64,000 nucleotides of DNA, taken from NCBI GenBank assembly GCA_030549175.1, contig JAUKUA010000001.1, forward strand, positions 7,440,001-7,504,000, written 5' to 3'. Shown here piece after piece: positions 57,184-64,000 of the stretch. Below the pieces are notes generated by a model. The model made no database searches and had not been told where the DNA came from. It saw nothing but the letters and a program-made list of their open reading frames with translations. The stretch is from Lasiosphaeris hirsuta (lineage: Eukaryota; Ascomycota; Sordariomycetes; Sordariales; Lasiosphaeriaceae). Each line of letters begins with the position of its first letter. The first letter of the stretch is position 1. A program made the translations under genes and the position numbers.

Positions 57184-59008
57184 GGTGTGGGAAGATGGGC
57201 TGAGCTGAGCTTTGGTTCTGGGTCGGGGCGGGTTTGGGTGTTTTCTGACCCGGGTTGGTTTGCTTGTTCTTGATGCCTCGTGTGGTGGTGCTTTCGAGGT
57301 GGGGATGTCTTACGGGTAAGACGAGTAAGACTCCAGCCAGGATGTTGCGTTTGTGTGACTTTGTTGAGCTCTGCACGCAGTATTTTCTGGGTTGATGATG
57401 TAGGGCAGTCGGCGGGCTCTGGGCGAAGAAGGGGGGTATTTATACCATTTTCTGGGTGAGTATTTGCATGTCACCTGCCAGCCATACTCAGCTCGAGTGC
57501 CTCAGGATACCTGGGTATGATGCACTGTCCAATGTTCTAACGTCTTGCGTGAGAATGTCCTTTGATAAGACTTCCGATCGAGCATGTGGGTGGCCTGGTC
57601 ATGAAGCAACGTTTGACAGGGCTGGTGTCATCGATCACCGTCATCATAGAATGTGTGACCAAGGCATATTCCGGGATATAACGAGGATTGCGATGACACC
57701 AGCGATGTCATTCAGCGCTGGCCACCAACAGCCAACCATGCCCAAAGGACAGATCATGGATAACCCCCAAAGACAAACTCCCATTTACTCCAAGTCTGTG
57801 TTTGGACCCTTGGCCAGCTTACAGACGCCCGAGGCGTGCCACTGAATGAATCCAACTCCAACGTCAAGAGCATTTTGCGCCCGCAGCTGCAAGTCGTGGT
57901 ATATTAAAGTCAGTGAGGCGACGGTCCAAGAGTTGGAAGCCCCACACTCACATCACTTCCACTGGCTACCAGCCATAATTCATGTAGACGGTCTTGTATT
58001 CTTGAGGCTGTTCTGTTGGCCTTGTCCCTGGTCAGTGTGGGTTTCAAGTGCGGTGGTACTATGTATTGGCTCTTCGAGCTCTGTAAACCGCTCCTCGGGA
58101 ATCGCGAGGGATCTGTGCTTTGTTTCCTTTTTTCTCTGGTCTGTAAATCCAACCTGTGTTTGTTACCAAAAGGATGCAAAACTGTAAGTGACTGTGAGAA
58201 ATGATGTCTCGATGTGGATACAGGAAAGGCCCTTCAAGTACATTGGTAATCAGCCTGTGAAATACCAAACATGTACCCTTCAAACCGCCAGAAATGCTGG
58301 TTTTGCTAAAAAGGGTTAATTTAATGGGATGCCAAATTTGCCTTTCAGGACATAACGCTGTTCCTAATACCAGAAGACTTTCCGAAGGCTTCGATCTCTC
58401 TCCTTGGGCCTTTCGGGGAAGGTCACGCGCTAACAAACAAACCAAGGTTGGGTTGTCGATGTCAGACACAAAGTAAAGTGCTAGAAAGAATGTCGAAAGT
58501 GCCAAAGAGCTGCAAAATCCACCACTCCGACCTCGCCAATGTGCTTGCCGGAACCGCAGTGAGCAGTAAGCCTAGTATGTGAATTTAGAAGCCACTAAAT
58601 CTGAAAACTCTACTAGATGCTCCAAAGCCTTGGCCTTGGAAAGGTATCCTGAACCATCGGCATCCCCCCCTCTTCGCCCTCAAAGACGTCATCTCCCACC
58701 ACCGTCACACAGCAAACGACCTCCCCAACCCTCAGAAAAGAAAAGCCAGCGTCGTGCCATTATACGTACGTACGGATTCTATCTCGGTATCATCTAGTCT
58801 CAAACCATGCACAACAACAAAAACAAATTTGCCCTGCAGGGTATCGGTACTCGTATCACTCCCCACCAACACACTCGCATCTTATCCAACCCCTTTTGCT
58901 TTCCTCACCTCTAGCAGGCACCCAAAATAATCAAAACAGCACCCTAAAACTCCACGCACCAACCATGCCCTTGCTCTCTCTCCCTCCCATTACCCCCCGC
59001 TACACCAC
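57184..59008. other. Intergenic between zinc-ribbon gene and the 1248-residue gene
   Basis: About 1.8 kb. It holds the zinc-ribbon gene promoter, the decayed copy of that gene (listed separately) and the 3' UTR of the next gene. Other open frames are featureless. Confidence 0.5.
57843..57976 (-). pseudogene. Decayed tandem copy of the zinc-ribbon gene
   Basis: From ATG at 57976 the minus strand reads MAGSQWK, stop (TGA), CECGASNSW, closely matching MAETQWKCCQCGAHNPW of the neighbouring gene. The TGA stands where the first Cys should be. About 13 extra bases then shift the frame, after which TTCSCGRKMLLTLELD matches TTCGCGHRVCLTVDIFG. A stop plus a frameshift indicates a broken copy. An unusual spliced gene is less likely because no GT..AG pair repairs both defects. 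Confidence 0.7.
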
Positions 59009-62000
59009 TCACAACCAGAGCAGCCACCTCACGGCCCGTCCAACCCCCTTGGCCATCCCCAACACCACCCTGGCAATCATCACCACAAACCACACATACC
59101 ACATGAACCCGACCAACACCCACTCAACCCCCAACCAGCCAGCCCTCCTAACCCAGCGAAACCGCCTCCTCCTCCGCCTCAACATTTTCTCAATAACATC
59201 CACCACCCTCTGAACCTTGAGCCTCTGCCCCGTCACCAAATCATGACTCGCCTCGTCCGCCTCTTCCGCCGCCGCCTGCGTCATGCCCGTCAGATCGCCC
59301 GCCACCTTGTTGCGCAGCGCGTCGACGCGGCGCTCGAGAGCGGGGGCCGTCTCGGCCACAAAGGCATCCGACGTGGCCTGCCACTGGGAGGCCGAGACCT
59401 GGACGGAGGTGCCGAGACCGCGGGCGGCGAGGGGGTACAGATCTGTCTTGGCGATGGGGCGGGTGAGGAGGCGGTCGCGGATTTCGGGGTCGGGGCAGAG
59501 GCGGGCGACGTGGGACCAGAGGAAGGGGGAAGGATCGGTTCCGCTTTCGGCGGGCCGTGTGTTGAGCAGGGAGGGGAGAAGTTTCTGTTCTTTGGCTCGG
59601 CGGTCGATTTCCATGGCGTGGATGCCAAAGTTGAGGAGGAGGGCGCGGAGACGGGCGATCTCGCGTTTCGATATGGCAGCCCGGGCGGGTTCATCGAGGC
59701 CATCGGCCATCGAGAGGCGTCGGGCCGACATGGCTGGCGAGAGCTGGGGAGGTCGCGGCAGAGAGAGTACCGCGTTGAGGCGGGCGTCGGCGGCGCGAAT
59801 GGCATCACCATAGCTGCTCTTACGCGACTCCGGCTCGGAAACATCATTGTCCCGTGGCCGTGCCAGCTCTCTGGGCGGCGTCGAGGTCGGAGAGGCGTTT
59901 TGCACGTCGATCCTGGGCGGCTTGAGAAGCTCAAATCGTGACGATCGGCGGCTGAGAGGTCGCGAGACAGGGCTCGAACTAGGCACTACGAGCGAGTTTT
60001 GATCTGTTGCGGGCAAGAACGGGTTTGGGACCTCAAGATAAGGCCGTCCGCTCTGCTCCTGGCCTCGTCGCGAGGTAGCCCGGCTTGGCAGCAAAGACCC
60101 CTTAGATCTGCCGCGAGACCTACCCCTGTTGGGGCCCTCCATCTCGGATTCATCCGATGATGTGCTAGAGGACTGCTCATCCACCCCACCAGCGGAATCT
60201 TTGCGCCATATCAGGTCGCTGACCTTGGAAACGCCGCTCCGCAAGACGCTATCGATGCGCGGACCACGGAATAGCGACCTCAGACCAATACCACCGTCCT
60301 CCCCACGGATTTTGATACTGCCCATGCTCCTGTGTGATCTATGGCTGCCTTCCGTGATTTTGGGAGTCGGCTTTCGAGGGGGGCTCCGAGACTTTCTCCT
60401 CTCGGGTGAATTCATGCCGCTCCAGTCACTTGCGGGAGAGTCAACTCTCTCGGCTGGAGGGAGAGAGAACTCCACATCCTCCTGGATATTGGGATGTATA
60501 TCTGCAGGACGCTCCTTGCTACGCTCGCGGAATATGCTCCTAACCTTTGACAAGCGATTCCGTGTCGGCGAGCTCGGCCTACTCGATGTTGGCGACAAAT
60601 CCATGCCGATCGCCGGGACGAGGGCAACGTCTCGCAGAGGCCGTAGATCCGGAGAGTTTGGCTGCGATGTATCATAATCGATTGAGGGTCGTCTGCTCCT
60701 CTGGGGCACTTCGAGGCTGGCTCGCCCCGAAACCTGCGGAGACGAAGGCAGCGGTTTGATCCTAGAATACCTACTATCCGACTCGCTCAGTTCCGCGTGC
60801 GAGTCCATCCTACGGTGGCTATTAGGGCGGCTAGGACTTGGTGAGATTTGCGCCTTGTCCTTCTCAGGTGTCATCAGGCTAGGGCTGGCGAACTTCATAC
60901 GCAGCGCCTCGTGGTCGTAGAGGGGATGCGACTCAGCGTCTCTTTGCTCGCGAGCAATCATCTCTTCCATTTGCTTGGCGAGGATGTCCTTGCCACTGCT
61001 GCTGATGGTGCCGGTTCTGGTTCGCCGTCTTGGGTCAGTATCGGTATCAGACGACTCAGAGAGCGAGCCACGATGGATACGAAGGAAATCGCGGCTATGC
61101 ATGGAACCAGAGTGGCGATGGTGGGAGCCTTTGAGAGCGCGAAGTTTTTGTTGGGCTCTATCTCGAGCCGAGCTGAGGACGTGGTCGTGTTCGGCCTTAT
61201 GGGGTAGGGGGTCAGAGAAAGCCGTGTCGGCAGTCTTTAGGCTTTCCGACAACTCTTTGATTGAGCCCGGAGCAGCTGTTCGAATGCCCTCCTCGCCAGA
61301 CAAGGGACGGACCACATCAGTGTCCTGTGGGAAGACGCGCCTCCAATGCCGGTCTTCGACAAGCTTTTTGTTGTCATCTTGTTCAAGCCAGTATATGTCT
61401 GCCAGCATATCTGCTGGATCCAGTACCCAGTCCACTCTCGGCCGTTTTGTCTTGGTTGATGCTACCCCTGACCTGGTGCTTGCCGATGGGGGAGAACCCT
61501 GCGCGATTACCATATCGGCGCCAGCAAAGGGAGGAAGAGCGGACCCCCTAGGTGTCTGAGCTTGGCCCGTGACAACCCATTTCGCTACGCCATCTACCCA
61601 TTCGGAAACCCGCATGGTGTCGTTGAAGCCTTGACTTTCGCCATCTATCACCTTCCTCTCACGGGCACGCACCTTGCGGTTCCGTATATACTGTAACGGG
61701 TCATATTGGCGACCGATTTTCACTTCGGGCTCGGAAGTTGGAAGCCTGAGTAACTGGACGGAGCCGTTTGGACTTCCGGGTGGACTAACGGTCGATGACC
61801 TAGCCGTCTGGCTGGGTTGTAGGGGAGGCAGCAGCTCGAGGACGCGCCTGTACTGGGCCATGAGCTCAAGATATTCCTTGGCTTTCTGTGCCCTTGCCAG
61901 GGTTGACTGTGAGAAGTGGTAGCGGTAGGTCCCATCCGAGTCAAAGGCCGATTGCAGAGGACTCAGAATCCGCGGCGCCCCAACCCTGGGGGAACGGTCC

Positions 62001-62755
62001 GGCTTGGGAGAGATTGTGCGCGAGACTCTCCTCTGCTGCTGAAGATGTTGTCTCAAGCTTCCGTTGGTAGGAGCGTCGGGCAAAGGAGCCAGTCTTGGAG
62101 GGATGGGCTGTGAGGCATTTCTCCGCGTCGCAAGCCGCCTCGACTCGCTCAGGTTCAGGGCCATTTTCACGATCTGGGCCGAGTCCATATCTAGTGGTGC
62201 CATGCTTGCGCGCGGAGACGACCCGACAGCCGTTTCCCCGGCGAGGGGTTCGCTCCCCGCAATAGCGGTGCCGAGCGAGTCTCTCTCGCTCCCTGATCCA
62301 TGGCCTGGGGCACTGCTTGATTGCGCGCCCTTCTGGTGTGGCCTTTCCTGGCCACGCCGAATATTCTTCTCGACATGTATCTCGGCATCCCGGTGTCGCC
62401 TGTGCGAGCGGGTATGTGTGAGAGTCTCATGTTCAACAGCGTTCGAAACGGGGTCGGTAAGGAGGAAGGCGCCGCTTGACCTGTGCTTGTGAGTACGATG
62501 GGGGTGTTGTACCCTCGACCGACGCCTGGCATCGTCGTCGTGCGGTATCTGCGCCGCGGGCTCGGCGTCTTCGGAGGATCCCGGCCCTAGGTTCGAGTCG
62601 GGGATAAAGCCGCTCGGGCGGCTGCTCTCGGCGCCGGTGTCGGCCTTCTCGAAGCCAGAGGATGCTACCCTATCGCGGTCGAGGGCATGCGTGGATTGTC
62701 TGGTAGACCTTCGGGGGCGGAGGTGGGAGGGCGGGCTGGCATCTTGGTCATTCAT
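59009..62755 (-). CDS. Large conserved fungal protein with hydrophobic C-terminal tail, function unknown
   Basis: A single exon gives 1248 residues starting MNDQDASPPSHLRPRRSTR. Most of it is Ser/Pro/Arg-rich and probably disordered. Three parts look ordered: about residues 275-310 (GTYRYHFSQSTLARAQKAKE and on), about 345-460 (YDPLQYIRNRKVRARERKVI; WVLDPADMLADIYWLEQDDN) and the last about 250 (REIARLRALLLNFGIHAMEI and on, with helices). The C-terminus has a basic RRRRRR stretch followed by about 40 mostly hydrophobic residues, suggesting a membrane tail anchor or hairpin. I believe homologues exist in filamentous ascomycetes but cannot name the family or role. Confidence 0.8.
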   Translation of the reverse strand: MNDQDASPPSHLRPRRSTRQSTHALDRDRVASSGFEKADTGAESSRPSGFIPDSNLGPGSSEDAEPAAQIPHDDDARRRSRVQHPHRTHKHRSSGAFLLTDPVSNAVEHETLTHTRSHRRHRDAEIHVEKNIRRGQERPHQKGAQSSSAPGHGSGSERDSLGTAIAGSEPLAGETAVGSSPRASMAPLDMDSAQIVKMALNLSESRRLATRRNASQPIPPRLAPLPDAPTNGSLRQHLQQQRRVSRTISPKPDRSPRVGAPRILSPLQSAFDSDGTYRYHFSQSTLARAQKAKEYLELMAQYRRVLELLPPLQPSQTARSSTVSPPGSPNGSVQLLRLPTSEPEVKIGRQYDPLQYIRNRKVRARERKVIDGESQGFNDTMRVSEWVDGVAKWVVTGQAQTPRGSALPPFAGADMVIAQGSPPSASTRSGVASTKTKRPRVDWVLDPADMLADIYWLEQDDNKKLVEDRHWRRVFPQDTDVVRPLSGEEGIRTAAPGSIKELSESLKTADTAFSDPLPHKAEHDHVLSSARDRAQQKLRALKGSHHRHSGSMHSRDFLRIHRGSLSESSDTDTDPRRRTRTGTISSSGKDILAKQMEEMIAREQRDAESHPLYDHEALRMKFASPSLMTPEKDKAQISPSPSRPNSHRRMDSHAELSESDSRYSRIKPLPSSPQVSGRASLEVPQRSRRPSIDYDTSQPNSPDLRPLRDVALVPAIGMDLSPTSSRPSSPTRNRLSKVRSIFRERSKERPADIHPNIQEDVEFSLPPAERVDSPASDWSGMNSPERRKSRSPPRKPTPKITEGSHRSHRSMGSIKIRGEDGGIGLRSLFRGPRIDSVLRSGVSKVSDLIWRKDSAGGVDEQSSSTSSDESEMEGPNRGRSRGRSKGSLLPSRATSRRGQEQSGRPYLEVPNPFLPATDQNSLVVPSSSPVSRPLSRRSSRFELLKPPRIDVQNASPTSTPPRELARPRDNDVSEPESRKSSYGDAIRAADARLNAVLSLPRPPQLSPAMSARRLSMADGLDEPARAAISKREIARLRALLLNFGIHAMEIDRRAKEQKLLPSLLNTRPAESGTDPSPFLWSHVARLCPDPEIRDRLLTRPIAKTDLYPLAARGLGTSVQVSASQWQATSDAFVAETAPALERRVDALRNKVAGDLTGMTQAAAEEADEASHDLVTGQRLKVQRVVDVIEKMLRRRRRRFRWVRRAGWLGVEWVLVGFMWYVWFVVMIARVVLGMAKGVGRAVRWLLWL

Positions 62756-63547
62756 CGCTGCGCCCTCCTATTGTTGCCTTTCACATGGAGGAGACACGAA
62801 TAAGGGGTTGTCAAGAGCTAGAAGAGGTGGTTCTGGCGATGCATTGTCGGGTTGGGGAGTACGAGCTGCCTTCTTGGTCGGGCTGTCTGAGGCTGGAGCA
62901 GGAGCTGGAGCTGGCGCCAGGGTATTTTCCCATGTGAATGTGAACGCCGACGTCAGTAAGGGTGTCGCGTGGTTCTATTCGTCCGAGGCCAATTCGACGC
63001 CTCTTTTGAGCATTTGGGGGGGAAAGACCTTGGGGCACTCGGGGGTTACACGAGCCAGGTCGATTACACGAGCCAGGTCGACACTTGGACGAGCAAAATC
63101 ACCATCCCTGACGCCTGGACCGGCCACCTGACGGGGGCTGCTCAACCCCCACTATTAACCGCTACGAGTTCTCGCGTCTGTGGCGGGGAAACAAAGCTCG
63201 AGGGAAGCCTTCTACAAGGGTCTCGCCCGCTGCGACCATGCACTCCGGTCACCACTTTTTATGCCGATACGCGTGCCCCAGGATTACTTGGACGCCGAGC
63301 CTGCATAACAGACAGGTCACTCGAGCCTTCAAATTCTTCGGCAGACATGAAAAAGGTTCAAGTTTGTTTGTTCTCAATGATAGCGCACCGTTACGGCCTC
63401 ATGCGGTAAAGCGACAAGATGACATGGGGCCACACTGACAGGACGCCATGCGATGCGCAAACCAACCGTCCCATTTCCACCACAGCGCGCGGGCGGTGAA
63501 CATCTCATTCTAGGCATTGGACAACGGCTACGCCACGCCGTCATCCC
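62756..63547. other. Intergenic between the 1248-residue gene and the GST-like gene
   Basis: About 790 bases: promoter of the large gene and 3' UTR of the next. A short direct repeat (TACACGAGCCAGGTCGA) occurs twice in tandem around 63048-63080. No gene is supported. Confidence 0.5.
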
Positions 63548-64000
63548 TCACAGGAGATCGCGAAAGTCCGAAAAGTAGGTCCTATGGATTCTCTCGACAT
63601 AATCAACCAACGCAGGATGGCTCTTGATCACAGCCGTGGTGTCTGGCTGACTGTCACACAGAGAATGAAACACGTCAGCATCTCATCCAACACAGAAGTT
63701 GGCCCAAGTAAGGGGCAGGGCGCGATTGCTCACAGTTTGTTTGCCAGATACCCTGAAATGCAGCCAAACAGTGTGAAGTCGGCCTCTGTGGGCCTCTCCC
63801 CGCCAAGGATCCAAAACGGCGCCGAGTTCCCCTGAACAGCTTTCTCCTGGGCGGTGCTGGCAAAGTCGGCGAGAGCTCCGATAGCCTCGGTCCTAAAGTG
63901 CCGGACCTCGTCGGGGCTATGTCGACCTGTCCCCTGGAAGTACAGCATCATCTTCAGGTACTGGAACGTGAAGAAGCCAGTAACATGGCGAATCCCGCCG
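63548..64000 (-). CDS. GST-fold protein (Fax/metaxin-like), C-terminal part
   Basis: The 5' end lies beyond the window. Two exons are visible (64000-63734 and 63650-63548), joined over an 83-nt intron, giving about 123 C-terminal residues. The text GGERPTEADFTLFGCISGYL is the typical GST C-terminal core (x-S/T-x-x-D helix cap), and SHPALVDYVERIHRTYFSDF matches the end of fungal 'failed axon connections'/metaxin-type GST proteins. Substrate and role are unknown. The frame is open to the window edge (RHVTGFFTFQYLKMMLYFQG). Confidence 0.75.

Noticed and set aside
57846..58187. 113-residue plus-strand frame over the zinc-ribbon pseudogene
   Set aside because: It is the antisense of the decayed copy and has no features of its own.

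Overview
The window is nuclear DNA from a filamentous ascomycete, most likely a Sordariomycete (Sordariales-like); this is inferred from gene content and architecture, not from a database search. Genes carry short GT..AG introns (47-104 nt, many 51-53 nt) with CTRAC-type branch points. The proteins are eukaryotic and fungal: a mitochondrial isoleucyl-tRNA synthetase, the GPI acyltransferase GWT1, a Kin4/KfsA-type kinase, PCNA, Sec9 and EMC6. Exon boundaries were worked out by hand from splice signals, reading-frame continuity and protein-family conservation.

Layout. 1-2.1 kb: the N-terminus of the ROK1 helicase (cut by the window edge) and a SAM37/metaxin-like mitochondrial import protein, both minus strand. 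2.1-13.7 kb: an unusually long interval without a convincing gene. 13.7-18.1 kb: a conserved fungal protein of unknown function and mitochondrial IleRS, divergent over a 298-bp promoter. 18.7-25 kb: tRNA-Gly(GCC), a SPRY-domain protein and a vacuolar Ca2+/H+ exchanger. 25-35 kb: a Kin4-like kinase with a 4.6-kb upstream gap, then GWT1. 36-44 kb: two poorly characterised genes, dUTPase, pyridoxal kinase and PCNA. 44-57 kb: a vezatin/Inp2-like membrane protein, EMC6, a GTPBP1-type GTPase, the SNARE Sec9 and a Dhr2-like DEAH helicase. 57-64 kb: a 58-residue zinc-ribbon gene with a decayed tandem copy, a 1248-residue protein of unknown function with a hydrophobic C-terminal tail, and the 3' end of a GST-fold gene.

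These are mostly housekeeping genes and do not form one pathway. One functional link is visible: dUTPase and PCNA, both S-phase genes, lie within 4.2 kb and both have MCB-like (ACGCG) sites upstream.

The most striking observation is a predicted 3-nucleotide exon in the Ca2+/H+ exchanger gene. It lies between two introns that each have their own branch site and splice sites, and including it restores a residue expected in a conserved membrane helix. No viral, toxin or mobile-element gene and no CRISPR array was recognised.
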